A DNA stretch of 64,000 nucleotides from NCBI RefSeq assembly GCF_003014555.1, contig NZ_PYGE01000006.1:1-64000 (forward strand), in the 5' to 3' direction. Shown here in pieces: positions 16,322 to 24,625 of this stretch; positions within the stretch are counted from its first letter, which is position 1; each line of letters begins with the position of its first letter. The notes under the pieces are model-generated. The model was given only the letters and a program-made list of their open reading frames with translations, was not told where the DNA came from and did no database searches. The DNA comes from Haloactinopolyspora alba. GTDB taxonomy: Bacteria > Actinomycetota > Actinomycetes > Jiangellales > Jiangellaceae. The translations under genes were made by a program, and so were the position numbers.

Positions 16322-17760
16322 GCGACGCACTGCTGCACAGCGAACCCAGCGTGATCACCGCGGGGGTGGAGCTGTTCACCGACGCGCTGACAGCGCAGGC
16401 CGTTCCCGTCGCCGCGGTCGACTGGCGCCCGCCGCTGCCGGGCACCGAGGACGACCTGGTCCGCGTCGCCGCCGATCCGCGCCGGGCCGCGGCCAACGCC
16501 GCCGCCGTCGAACGGATGCTCGCCGCCACCGCCGAGCTCGTCGACGTCCGTCCCGCACACGAGGCGCTGGGGTTGCGCCGGGGCGAGTTCCTGCACGCCG
16601 GTCCCCCGCTGTCGTGGGAACACGCGTCCGGGCCGATGCGCGGCGCACTGATCGGCGCCCTGCTGTTCGAAGGGTTGGCGGACACGCCGGAGGAAGCCGA
16701 GTCGATGCTGGACTCCGGCGCCCGCATCACCCTCGAGCCCTGTCACCATCGCGGCGCCGTCGGCCCGATGGCCGGCGTCGTGTCGCCGTCGATGTGGATG
16801 TTCGAGTTGCGTGACGAGGCGAACGACGGCACGGCGTGGTGCTCACTGAACGAGGGCCTCGGGGCCGTGCTGCGTTACGGCGCCTACTCCCCCGACGTCC
16901 TCGACCGGCTGCGGTGGATGACCGACGTCTTGGGGCCACAGCTGCGGGACGCGGTGCGCAGGCACGGGCGCGTCGACGTCAAGGGCATCGTCGCGCAGAT
17001 GGTGCAGATGGGCGACGAGGGCCACAACCGCAACCGCGCCGGCACCCTGATGCTGCTGCGCGAGCTGCTGCCGGACCTGATCGACAGTGACGCGCCAGGG
17101 ACGCGGATCGCCGAGGCAGTCCGGTTCGTCTCCGGCAACGACCACTTCTTCCTCAACCTGGTCATGCCGGCCGGCAAGCTGCAGACGTCCGCGGCCGCCG
17201 GCATCGACGGCTCGACGGTCGTCACCACGATGGCGCGCAACGGCACCGACTTCGGCGTCCAGGTCTCCGGAACGGGCTCGAGGTGGTTCACCGCGCCGGC
17301 GAACACCCCCGACGGGCTGTTCCTCGGAAGCTTCGGACCGGACGACGCGAATCCGGACATCGGCGACTCCACCATCTGCGAGACCATGGGCATCGGCGGG
17401 TTCGCGATGGCCGCCGCGCCCGCGATCGTCCGCTTCGTCGGCGGCAGCGTGCCCGACGCGCTGCGGACCAGCCGGGCGATGTACGAGATCACGCTGGCCG
17501 AGAACCCCGCCTACGCCTTTCCGATCCTGGATTTCAGTGGCGCGCCCACCGGGATCGACGTCTCCCTCGTCGCCCGCACCGGCATCCTGCCGCAGATCAA
17601 CACCGGCATGGCGGGCCGGGTGGCCGGAACCGGGCAGGTCGGCGCCGGGCTCGTGCAGCCGCCGCAGGCCTGTTTCACCGCCGCGTTGAGCGCACTGGCC
17701 GACGCCGCCCCGCCCATGATCATCAACGATGATCCGGGTCATGGCACGGAGGATCGTTGA
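16318..17760 (+). CDS. DUF1116 protein (YlbE/AllG-like)
   Basis: This 480-residue DUF1116 protein is the third member of the YlbF-FdrA-YlbE-type set. Conserved-looking stretches include LEPCHHRGAVGPMAG (about 140-154), GDEGHNRNRAGT (about 232-243) and MARNGTDFGVQVSG (about 304-317), likely active-site or interface loops. The start forms an ATGA overlap with fdrA. The last fifteen or so residues (PMIINDDPGHGTEDR) are encoded by a 19-bp inverted repeat and its loop, so the natural C-terminus was probably altered by that element. No carbamate kinase gene follows, unlike the E. coli allantoin locus. Confidence 0.85.
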   Translation: MSDALLHSEPSVITAGVELFTDALTAQAVPVAAVDWRPPLPGTEDDLVRVAADPRRAAANAAAVERMLAATAELVDVRPAHEALGLRRGEFLHAGPPLSWEHASGPMRGALIGALLFEGLADTPEEAESMLDSGARITLEPCHHRGAVGPMAGVVSPSMWMFELRDEANDGTAWCSLNEGLGAVLRYGAYSPDVLDRLRWMTDVLGPQLRDAVRRHGRVDVKGIVAQMVQMGDEGHNRNRAGTLMLLRELLPDLIDSDAPGTRIAEAVRFVSGNDHFFLNLVMPAGKLQTSAAAGIDGSTVVTTMARNGTDFGVQVSGTGSRWFTAPANTPDGLFLGSFGPDDANPDIGDSTICETMGIGGFAMAAAPAIVRFVGGSVPDALRTSRAMYEITLAENPAYAFPILDFSGAPTGIDVSLVARTGILPQINTGMAGRVAGTGQVGAGLVQPPQACFTAALSALADAAPPMIINDDPGHGTEDR

Positions 17761-17771
17761 TGATCATGGGC
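17712..17771. repeat. perfect 19-bp inverted repeat across a stop codon
   Basis: The left arm 17712-17730 (gcccatgatcatcaacgat) and right arm 17753-17771 are perfect reverse complements, separated by a 22-base loop. The element covers the last codons and stop of the DUF1116 gene. It could terminate transcription of the three-gene operon, although no T-run follows, or be an inserted palindromic repeat. Confidence 0.85.
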
Positions 17772-18089
17772 AGGGGACGTCGGTGTCGGGTTCGACGGAC
17801 GGCCTGGCCGACCACCGACACGAGGTGTACGCCGAGCACGGCCTCGACACCGACAGCGGCATCGTCGCCGTCGTTCCGATGTGGCGCGGCGACGGCTCCG
17901 TCGAAGACCGGGAATCCGCGGCCGGCGATCGGTGAACGGCCGCACCGACATACATGTGAGCGCTGGACATACAACTGAGCGCCGGATGCGGGCGCGAACG
18001 GGCCGCCGTTCGGCGCTCAGTTGTCTATGCGACGCTCAGTTGTACGTCGAGCCCGCTGCGGGAACGAGCCGTCGGCTGGTGGGCACGAG
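17772..18089. other. 318-base gene-free stretch with a long imperfect inverted repeat
   Basis: No supported gene lies here. Short open frames exist on both strands (for example 17729-17935 plus and 17723-17974 minus) but they lack ribosome sites and recognisable domains. The right two thirds is occupied by the inverted repeat at 17951-18044. The stretch separates the rightward FdrA operon from the leftward MobA/XdhC operon, so it must hold both 3' ends. Confidence 0.6.
17951..18044. repeat. ~33-bp-arm imperfect inverted repeat built from ACAACTGAGCG units
   Basis: The left arm (17951-17983) holds two units, tacatgtgagcgc and tacaactgagcgcc. The right arm (18012-18044) holds two reverse-complement units, ggcgctcagttgt and gcgacgctcagttgta. 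The innermost 13 bases of the arms (acaactgagcgcc / ggcgctcagttgt) pair perfectly across a 28-base centre. Two tandem units per arm in opposite orientation suggest an intergenic palindromic element or a MITE-like remnant, positioned between convergent operons. Confidence 0.75.
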
Positions 18090-18659
18090 TCACCTGCCGG
18101 GCAGGTCCTCCGGGACGTCGACGTCGTCGGGGCGCCCGGTGTCGTCGCAGGCCACCGACGTCACCAGCTCCGGACGCGCGGTCATGAACGCCCGCGCGCC
18201 GACGTCGCCCTGCGCCAGCGCGGCGACGTCGTCCCACACTTCCCGAGCCAGCAGCACCGGGTTGCCACGCTGCCCGCCGTACGTGGCCACCGCGACGAAC
18301 GCGCCGCCGGCCCGGGCCGCGCGCAACCGCCGCACCGACTCCGGCCCCAGCCACGGCTGATCGACCAGCACCACCACGACGGCGCCGGTGGCCTCGGCAC
18401 GCAGCGCCTCGAGTCCCGCCCGCAGCGACGAGCCCATGCCCGACGACCAGTCCTCGTGGTGCACGACCCGCGCGCCGCGGACCGTCAGCGGCACCGCGCC
18501 GTCGACGACCACCACCGGCCGGCAGCCGCCGTCGGCCAGCAGCCGGACGGCACGGTCGACGAGGCGCTCGCCGTCCAGCTCGACCGTCGCCTTCGGCGCG
18601 CCGAAGCGCCGTCCCTCGCCCGCGGCCAGCACCAGCCCGGCGGCCGGCGCGGCGGTCAT
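18090..18659 (-). CDS. MobA-like nucleotidyltransferase (molybdenum cofactor cytidylyltransferase type)
   Basis: This 189-residue protein shows the NTP-transferase signature LAAGEGRRFGAPKAT (residues 11-24) and the later LVDQPWLGPESV and QRGNPVLLAREVW. It fits the MocA/MobA-like group that attaches CMP to the molybdopterin cofactor for xanthine-dehydrogenase-type enzymes. The ATG overlaps the xdhC stop (ATGA), so it ends a four-gene maturation operon. It probably prepares the cofactor for the hydroxylase encoded at 2176-6016. Confidence 0.88.
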   Translation of the reverse strand: MTAAPAAGLVLAAGEGRRFGAPKATVELDGERLVDRAVRLLADGGCRPVVVVDGAVPLTVRGARVVHHEDWSSGMGSSLRAGLEALRAEATGAVVVVLVDQPWLGPESVRRLRAARAGGAFVAVATYGGQRGNPVLLAREVWDDVAALAQGDVGARAFMTARPELVTSVACDDTGRPDDVDVPEDLPGR

Positions 18660-19768
18660 GCGGTGCCCCGCTCGTCACGGTGGATCGGTCCGCCGATGTC
18701 GCGCAGCCGGCGCCCGGTCCCGCCCCACCGGGCGGCGACGATCTCGGCGGCGATCGACACCGCCGTCTCCTCCGGTGTGCGTCCGCCCAGGTCGAGGCCG
18801 AGCGGCGACGACAGCCGGGCCAGTTCCGCGTCGCTCACGCCCTGCTCGCGCAGCCGCGCCATCCGGTCCTCGTGGGTGCGCCGCGACCCCATCACCCCGA
18901 TGTAGGCGGCGGGTGTGCGCACCGCGGCCTCCAGCAGCGGGACGTCGAACTTCGGGTCGTGGGTCAGGACGCAGACGACGGTCCGCTCGTCGACCTCGGC
19001 TTCGGCCAGATAGTCGTGCGGCCAGCTCACCACGACCTCGTCGGCGTCCGGGAACCGGCGCGGCGTCGCGAAGACCGGGCGGGCGTCGCAGACGGTGACG
19101 TGATAGCCAAGGAACCGGCCGACCCTCACCAGAGCCGCCGCGAAGTCGATCGCGCCGAACACCAGCATCCGCGGCCGCGGCGCGAACGACTGGACGAACA
19201 CCTCCAGGTCGTCCATACGCCGCTCGCCGTCCGCGCCGTAGCGGCGCACGCCGGTCATCCCCTGCTCGAGCATGCCGCGGGCATCGTCGGCCACCGCGTC
19301 GTCCAGCCGCTGACCACCCAGCGTGCCCGACACGTGCTCCGCCCCGACGACGAGATGGGCGCCGACGTCGCCGGGGCCGGAGACGACGGTGGCCACCGCC
19401 ACCGGCTCACCCCGGGCGACGGCGTCGGCGACCGCCGGTAGCTGCGGAAACGTCTCGCCGCTCACCGCCTCGACGAACACGTCGATGGTCCCGCCGCAGG
19501 TCAGACCAACGGCGAACGCGTCGTCGTCACTGACGCCGTACCGTTGCATGGTCGGTTCGCGTCCGGCGACGACCTCGCCGGCGAGTTCGTAGACCGCCGC
19601 CTCGATGCACCCGCCCGAGACACTGCCGACCGCCTCACCGGTGTGGCTGACGACCATCGACGCTCCCGGCGGCCGCGGCGCCGACTGGAACGTGCGCACG
19701 ACGGTCACCAGCCCGGCACGATGCCCGCCGTCGACCGCCGCGACCAGGTCGTCCATCACCTCACGCAT
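18656..19768 (-). CDS. xdhC: XdhC/CoxI-family molybdenum cofactor maturation protein
   Basis: This protein of about 370 residues has the XdhC/CoxI N-terminal domain (TFQSAPRPPGASMVVSHTG, then GSVSGGCIEAAVYE with the conserved GGC) and a C-terminal Rossmann domain (MLVFGAIDFAAALVRVGRFL, then VTVCDARPVFATPRRFPDAD and YIGVMGSRRTHEDR). XdhC binds molybdopterin, aids its sulfuration and loads it into the hydroxylase. The ATG at 19768 overlaps the VWA gene by eight bases; an ATG at 19780 is the alternative start. It sits in the moxR-VWA-xdhC-mobA operon. Confidence 0.9.
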   Translation of the reverse strand: MREVMDDLVAAVDGGHRAGLVTVVRTFQSAPRPPGASMVVSHTGEAVGSVSGGCIEAAVYELAGEVVAGREPTMQRYGVSDDDAFAVGLTCGGTIDVFVEAVSGETFPQLPAVADAVARGEPVAVATVVSGPGDVGAHLVVGAEHVSGTLGGQRLDDAVADDARGMLEQGMTGVRRYGADGERRMDDLEVFVQSFAPRPRMLVFGAIDFAAALVRVGRFLGYHVTVCDARPVFATPRRFPDADEVVVSWPHDYLAEAEVDERTVVCVLTHDPKFDVPLLEAAVRTPAAYIGVMGSRRTHEDRMARLREQGVSDAELARLSSPLGLDLGGRTPEETAVSIAAEIVAARWGGTGRRLRDIGGPIHRDERGTA

Positions 19769-20909
19769 GGTCCACAGCATCTCCCACCGCCGGCTGCGCC
19801 GCCAGCAGCCGGGCCAGGCGTTGCATCGCGTCCACGGAGTGCCCCGCGACGAGCTGGTCGACGTGCGGTAACGCGGCCCGCATGCCGCCCGTCCGCGGCG
19901 CGTAGCCGGCGCGGCCGCGGTGCGGGTTGACCCACACGACGGTGCGGGCCAGCCGGGCGAGCCGTTCCATCTGCGTGCCCAGCAACGCCGGGTCGCCGCG
20001 TTCCCAGCCGTCACTGGCGATGACGACGACGGCGCCGCGAGCGGTGCCGCGCCGGCCCCAGCGGTCGAGGAACTCCTTCACCTCGTCACCGAGGCGGGTG
20101 CCGCCGCTCCAGTCGGCCACCGCCGCGGTGGCGGCCGACAGCGCCGCCTGCGGGTCGCGTCCGCGCAGTTCACGCGTGATGCGGGTCAGCCGGGTGCCGA
20201 CGGTGAATACTTCGGTGCCCGGCCGTGCCCGGCACGCGGCGTGCGCGAACCGCAGCGTCATGTCCGCGTACGGCGCCATCGAGCCGCTGACGTCGACCAG
20301 GAACACCAGCCGGCGGTTCCGGCGCGCCTGCCGGTGCCGGCGCAGCTCCGCGGGCTCGCCGCCGTGGCGCAACATCGACCGTACGGTGCGGTGCGCGTCG
20401 ACCCGCCCGGACGATGCCGGGTGCATCCGGCGGGTCACCCGTTCGAGCGCGGCCGGGGTCAGCATGCTGACGAACCGGTGCACCTCGGCGCGCTGGTCCG
20501 GGCCGAGCTCGGCCACGTCGCGGTGGCGCAGCACCTCCATCCGGCTGGCGGTGGCGAGCCGGTCCGGTGGTGCGGCGTCGTCGTCCTCGGACCTGCCGGA
20601 CGGGTCCGCCGGCACCGCGACCGGCCGTGTCGGCTCCGGGAGCTGGACCCGCACGCGCGGGCGCGGCCGGTGTCCGGAGAAGTAGTCGGCGAACACCCGG
20701 TCGTAACGCTCGACCTCCTCCGGAGACGCGCACAGCGTCACCCGCCCGGACCAGTAGACGGCACGCATCGACCCCGCGTCGAGCTCGCCGAGCGCTTCGA
20801 GCATCGCGTGCACCCGGCCTGGCGACACGACAACGCCCTCGTCCCCGAGCCGGCGCGTGAACCCCACGAGCACCTCGACGGCGTCGCGCGGCGCGGCCGC
20901 CCCGGTCAC
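19761..20909 (-). CDS. VWA-domain protein (CoxE-like)
   Basis: This 382-residue CoxE-type protein contains a von Willebrand factor A domain in its C-terminal half with the MIDAS motif DVSGSM (about residue 210) and a later WSGGTRLGD. CoxE works with the CoxD AAA ATPase to assemble the active site of molybdenum hydroxylases. The GTG start overlaps the MoxR stop (GTGA), showing translational coupling with its ATPase partner. A disordered acidic/proline segment (about 95-120) separates the N-terminal helical part from the VWA domain. Confidence 0.88.
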   Translation of the reverse strand: MTGAAAPRDAVEVLVGFTRRLGDEGVVVSPGRVHAMLEALGELDAGSMRAVYWSGRVTLCASPEEVERYDRVFADYFSGHRPRPRVRVQLPEPTRPVAVPADPSGRSEDDDAAPPDRLATASRMEVLRHRDVAELGPDQRAEVHRFVSMLTPAALERVTRRMHPASSGRVDAHRTVRSMLRHGGEPAELRRHRQARRNRRLVFLVDVSGSMAPYADMTLRFAHAACRARPGTEVFTVGTRLTRITRELRGRDPQAALSAATAAVADWSGGTRLGDEVKEFLDRWGRRGTARGAVVVIASDGWERGDPALLGTQMERLARLARTVVWVNPHRGRAGYAPRTGGMRAALPHVDQLVAGHSVDAMQRLARLLAAQPAVGDAVDHA

Positions 20910-21808
20910 GGGCCTGACCCGCCCGCGACGAGCTCGTCCACCCCGCCCAGCACCCGGTCGGTGTCCTCCTGGTACTTCAGCACCGCGCCCAGGGTCCGCG
21001 CCGCGAGCTCCGCGTTCAGCTCGGTGGCGCCGAGCGCCGCCAGCGCGGTGACCCAGTCGATGGACTCGGCCAGCCCGGGCGGCTTGAGCAGATCGTCGGC
21101 GCGCATGCGCTGCACCGCGCGGGCGACGTCGTCGGCGAGGCGGTCCTGCACGCCCGGAAGGTGCCGCCGGATCACGGCCACCTCGCGCTCGAACGAGGGG
21201 TGCGCCAGCCAGTGGTACAGGCAGCGGCGCTTCAGCGCGTCGTGGACCTCGCGGGTCCGGTTACTGGTCACGACAACGACCGGCGGATGCTGCGCCCGGA
21301 CGGTGCCGATCTCGGGGATCGAGATGGTGAAGTCGGACAGCACCTCGAGCAGGAACGCCTCGAACTCGTCGTCCGCCCGGTCCACCTCGTCGACCAGCAA
21401 CACCGACGGCGACGTCTCCAGCGCTCGCAGCAGGGGCCGGGCGAGCAGGAACCTGCGGTCGTAGAGCTCGTGCTCCAGGCGGTCGACGTCGGTGACGCCG
21501 GCGGCCTCCGACGCCCGCAGGTGCAGCAGCTGGCGCGGGAAGTCCCAGTCGTACAGCGCCTGGGCGGCGTCGACGCCCTCGTAGCACTGCAGCCGGATCA
21601 GCGGCGCGTCCAGCACGACCGCCAGAGCCCGCGCCAGCGACGTCTTGCCGACGCCCGCCTCACCCTCGAGGAACAGCGGGCGGTGCATCCGCAGCGCCAG
21701 GAACGCCGCCGTCGCCAGGCCGTCGTCGGCCAGGTACCCGGCGTCGTCGAGCCGGCGAGCCAGCTCACCGGGCGCCTCGGGGGCGGCGGTCGGTGCGGAG
21801 TCGTTCAT
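20906..21808 (-). CDS. MoxR/CoxD-family AAA+ ATPase
   Basis: This 300-residue AAA+ ATPase has Walker A GEAGVGKTS (residues 49-57), Walker B in VLLVDEVDRAD and a sensor region VVVTSNRTREVHDALKRRCL. MoxR ATPases act as chaperones for metal-cofactor insertion, and the CoxD subgroup matures molybdenum hydroxylases together with CoxE. It is the first gene of the operon moxR - VWA - xdhC - mobA. Transcription must start in the 52 bases shared with the divergent SMP-30 gene. Confidence 0.9.
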   Translation of the reverse strand: MNDSAPTAAPEAPGELARRLDDAGYLADDGLATAAFLALRMHRPLFLEGEAGVGKTSLARALAVVLDAPLIRLQCYEGVDAAQALYDWDFPRQLLHLRASEAAGVTDVDRLEHELYDRRFLLARPLLRALETSPSVLLVDEVDRADDEFEAFLLEVLSDFTISIPEIGTVRAQHPPVVVVTSNRTREVHDALKRRCLYHWLAHPSFEREVAVIRRHLPGVQDRLADDVARAVQRMRADDLLKPPGLAESIDWVTALAALGATELNAELAARTLGAVLKYQEDTDRVLGGVDELVAGGSGP

Positions 21809-21860
21809 GGACCCACGCTACGCCGCGGCGGTACGGCTGGCGATGTGATGAGATCTGCGC

Positions 21861-22745
21861 ATGGCCGACACTTCTCCCGCGACGTTCGAGCCCTGGGCGA
21901 GCTGGTTCCGGGTGAAGAGCGACGCTCGGCTCGAACGCCTCGCCTCCGGCTGCCGGTGGACCGAGGGCCCGGTCTACGTGCCCGCGTGGCGGCAGTTGAT
22001 CTGGAGCGACATCCCGAACGACCGGATGCTGCGCTGGGACGAGCCGACCGGGACCGTCGGCGTGTTCCGCGCGCCCTCGGGGTACGCCAACGGGCACACC
22101 CTCGACCGACAGGGCCGGCTGGTCAGCTGCGAGCACGGCCGGCGGCGGGTCACCCGCACCGAGCCCGACGGCAGCATCACGGTGCTCGCCGACCGATTCG
22201 ACGGTAAGCGGCTGAACAGCCCCAACGACGTCGTCGTCGGCTCGGACGGGTCGGTCTGGTTCACCGATCCGGCGTACGGCATCGACAGCGACTACGAGGG
22301 CCACCGCGCCGACTCCGAGATCGGCGCCTGCCACGTCTACCGGATCGACCCGGGGTCCGGCACCGTGCACGTCGTGGGCGACGACTTCGACCGGCCGAAC
22401 GGGCTGGCCTTCTCGCCGGACGAGCGGCGGTTGTACGTCACCGACAGCGGCAGGGACCACATCCGTGCGTTCGACGTCACCATCGACGGCGGGCTGAGTG
22501 GCGGCGACGTTCTCGCCGGCAGCGGCGGCGGGGTCGACGGCGTCCGCGTCGACCGCCTGGGACGCCTCTGGGCCGCCACTCGCGACGGTGTGCGCTGCAT
22601 CGACGCAGACGGCACCGCGCTGGGAACGCTGCGTGTGCCGGAGCCGGTCGCCAACCTCACGTTCGGCGGCCCGAAGGGCAACCGGCTGTTCGTCTGCGCC
22701 ACGACGTCGGTCTACTCGATTCTCACCGACGTCAACGGCGCGTGA
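21861..22745 (+). CDS. SMP-30/gluconolactonase-family protein
   Basis: This 294-residue six-bladed beta-propeller of the SMP-30/gluconolactonase/LRE family likely hydrolyses a sugar lactone using a divalent metal. Probable metal ligands are E35 (WTEGPVY), the asparagine in LNSPNDVVV, the asparagine in DRPNGLAFS and the aspartate in GVDGVRVD. It starts with ATG at 21861, divergent from the MoxR gene. Its 3' end overlaps the convergent DUF5615 gene by 34 bases. No sugar-catabolic neighbours identify the substrate. Confidence 0.88.
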   Translation: MADTSPATFEPWASWFRVKSDARLERLASGCRWTEGPVYVPAWRQLIWSDIPNDRMLRWDEPTGTVGVFRAPSGYANGHTLDRQGRLVSCEHGRRRVTRTEPDGSITVLADRFDGKRLNSPNDVVVGSDGSVWFTDPAYGIDSDYEGHRADSEIGACHVYRIDPGSGTVHVVGDDFDRPNGLAFSPDERRLYVTDSGRDHIRAFDVTIDGGLSGGDVLAGSGGGVDGVRVDRLGRLWAATRDGVRCIDADGTALGTLRVPEPVANLTFGGPKGNRLFVCATTSVYSILTDVNGA

Positions 22746-23166
22746 GCAGGCCCAAAGGGAGTGATACTCGTTCGCTCATCAGCCGGCGGATGAAAAGACC
22801 GCTGCCGGAGAGGTAGCGATCGGATCCGCATTCGGTCACTCGTGACCACGACCAGGGCGCCTGCGTCCAACTCATCGGATATCAACGGCAGGTTCTCGAG
22901 AAGTACGGCCGCCTGCTCGTGCGCCTGGCGTTCCGATCGCCGAAGCAGGACGACGCTCGGCAACGTCGCATTGCTCGATGCGAGAAGCTCACCGAAGTCG
23001 GCGTCGGCCGATATCAACACTCGTCCATCAGCCACTGCCGCCGCCATGACTTCCTCATCAGGGGCACCAAGAAGACCGGCGTCAGCGACATGGACCGGAT
23101 CGTGGCCTGCACCCCTCAACAGGTCGCTGAGCCGCCTACTGAGACATTCGTCGAAAGAATCTTCAT
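22712..23166 (-). pseudogene. DUF5615 PIN-like protein, frameshifted near its start
   Basis: The body from FDECLSRRLSDLLRGAGHDP through VLISADADFGELL matches DUF5615 (Mut7-C/PIN-like) proteins. The natural start appears to be the ATG at 23166, which overlaps the stop of the DUF433 gene (ATGA) and encodes MKIL, but that frame ends after 16 codons. One extra T in the CTTTC run (AAA at 23154-23156 on the plus strand) would join MKIL to FDECLS and restore the family N-terminus. An in-frame ATG at 23197 keeps the body open but replaces the conserved first strand and overlaps DUF433 by 35 bases. It is either a real inactivating frameshift, slippage or a sequence error. Confidence 0.75.
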
Positions 23167-23393
23167 GCGGATGCGAGCAGTGGTACCTCACGGGCATCCA
23201 CTACCGCGGGTGCATACTCGAGAGCCGTGCGGACGTCGTCAACCGTGAGCTGCGGGTAGTCGTTCACGATGTCCGTCGGCGCCAAACCTTCAGCGATGAG
23301 GCCCACCACGGTCGCTACCGGGACACGCGTACCACGGATACACGGCACGCCGCCCATGATCCGATGATCGACGGTGATTCTCTCGAACGCCAT
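23163..23393 (-). CDS. DUF433 (VapB-like antitoxin) protein
   Basis: This 76-residue DUF433 protein has the characteristic HRIMGGVPCIRGTRVPV, then VVGLIAEGLAPTDIVNDYPQ, followed by a short helix-turn-helix-like half. DUF433 proteins typically precede DUF5615 genes as putative antitoxins. The ATG at 23393 (MAFERITVD) matches the family length, and the longer frame to 23471 is unlikely. The stop overlaps the ATG of the frameshifted partner. If the partner is inactive, this antitoxin is an orphan. Confidence 0.85.
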   Translation of the reverse strand: MAFERITVDHRIMGGVPCIRGTRVPVATVVGLIAEGLAPTDIVNDYPQLTVDDVRTALEYAPAVVDAREVPLLASA

Positions 23394-23480
23394 ACCGCAA
23401 CGATACCCACACCGACAACAGACCCGTAGTGATTTCGCGCCTCGGTGGTTGCGAGCCGGACGCTCGCCCACAACGGCGGT

Positions 23481-23990
23481 TCAGCCGACCGACGGCTCGC
23501 GTGCCCAGTCGGCTTCGCGGATCGCCTTCAGCGCGGACTTGCGCTCGCCACGGTCGAGCTTGTCGACGTAGATCTCGCCGTTGATGTGGTCGGTCTCGTG
23601 CTGGAAGCAGCGGGCCAGCAACCCCTCGCCCGCCACCCGGACGGGCTCGCCGTGCACGTCCGCCCCGGACACCGTCGCGTACATCGCGCGGCGCCGGTCG
23701 TAGGCAAGGCCGGGCACCGACAGGCAGCCCTCCTCACCGACCTGCTCGCCTTCGAACTGCTCGAGGACCGGGTTGGCGACGACGCCCTTCAGCCCGTCGC
23801 CCACGTCGTACACGAACAGCCGCAACGACACACCGACCTGGTTGGCCGCCAGCCCGACGCCGGGAGCGTCGTACATCGTCTCGAACATGTCGTCGACCAG
23901 CCGCTGCAGCTCGCCGTCGAACTTCGTGACCGGGTCGCACGGGGTGCGCAGAACGGGATCGCCCCAGATCCGGATCGGCATGATGCTCAC
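23481..23990 (-). CDS. def: peptide deformylase
   Basis: This 169-residue enzyme removes the N-formyl group from nascent proteins. All three motifs are present: GVGLAANQ (44-51), EGCLS with metal ligand C89, and the HExxH variant QHETDH with H131, E132 and H135. The GTG at 23990 is chosen because AGGAGG lies seven bases upstream (23998-24003) and it overlaps the stop of the HAD gene (GTGA); the internal ATG at 23981 would be three codons shorter. It ends the long leftward suf transcript, an unusual partner for iron-sulfur genes, although the enzyme is itself iron-dependent. Confidence 0.95.
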   Translation of the reverse strand: MSIMPIRIWGDPVLRTPCDPVTKFDGELQRLVDDMFETMYDAPGVGLAANQVGVSLRLFVYDVGDGLKGVVANPVLEQFEGEQVGEEGCLSVPGLAYDRRRAMYATVSGADVHGEPVRVAGEGLLARCFQHETDHINGEIYVDKLDRGERKSALKAIREADWAREPSVG

Positions 23991-24625
23991 GCCGTGGCCT
24001 CCTTGCGGTTCGGCACCAGACCCAGCTCGGCGAGCGAGCCGGCCAGCTGCTGGCTCCCGGTGAAACGCAGTGCGGTGAATCCGAGCTCGCGCGCGGCTTC
24101 GACGTTGGCCGGGTTGTCGTCGATGAAGACCGAAACGGACGGGTCCAGGCCGTACCGGTCGAGCAGCACCCGGAAGATGCGGGCATCGGGCTTGACGAGC
24201 CCTTCGCGGCCGGAGACCACGATGCCCTCGAACCACGACAGCCAGTCGAAGCGCTCTTCGGCGTGCGGGAACTTCTCGTCGGACCAGTTGGTCAGCGCGT
24301 ACAGGCCGACACCGGTGTCTCGCAGCTCACGCAGCAGGTCGACGGTGCCGTCGATCTGTCCGCCGATGGTCTCGGTCCACCGGTGGTGATAGGCCGCGAT
24401 CAGCTCCGCATGGTTCGGATGCTGCGCGGTGAGGGCGGCCACGGCGTCGTCCCAGCTGCGGCCGGCGTCCTGCGCGGCGTTCCACTCCGGCGTCGTGACC
24501 TCGGCGAGGAACGACTCGACGGCGTCGTCGTCGGCAAGCAACGAGCGGTACAGGTACCGCGGATCCCAGTCGACGAGGACACCGCCGAGGTCGAACACGA
24601 CGGTCGTCGGCGCCGAGCGGCTCAT
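23987..24625 (-). CDS. HAD-superfamily hydrolase
   Basis: This 212-residue haloacid-dehalogenase-like phosphatase has motif [13 protein letters not shown] (nucleophile D in FDLGG), motif II ALTNWS, a lysine in [11 protein letters not shown] and motif [14 protein letters not shown]. The pattern resembles the YihX/alpha-D-glucose-1-phosphate phosphatase and epoxide-hydrolase-N-terminal-like subgroup. The ATG at 24625 overlaps the sufT stop (ATGA), and its own stop overlaps the deformylase start. The substrate is unknown; the tight coupling suggests co-expression, not a known Fe-S role. Confidence 0.88.
   Translation of the reverse strand: MSRSAPTTVVFDLGGVLVDWDPRYLYRSLLADDDAVESFLAEVTTPEWNAAQDAGRSWDDAVAALTAQHPNHAELIAAYHHRWTETIGGQIDGTVDLLRELRDTGVGLYALTNWSDEKFPHAEERFDWLSWFEGIVVSGREGLVKPDARIFRVLLDRYGLDPSVSVFIDDNPANVEAARELGFTALRFTGSQQLAGSLAELGLVPNRKEATA

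Noticed and set aside
17723-17974. Short open frames on both strands after DUF1116
   Set aside because: They run through the inverted repeat, have no ribosome sites and no recognisable protein features.
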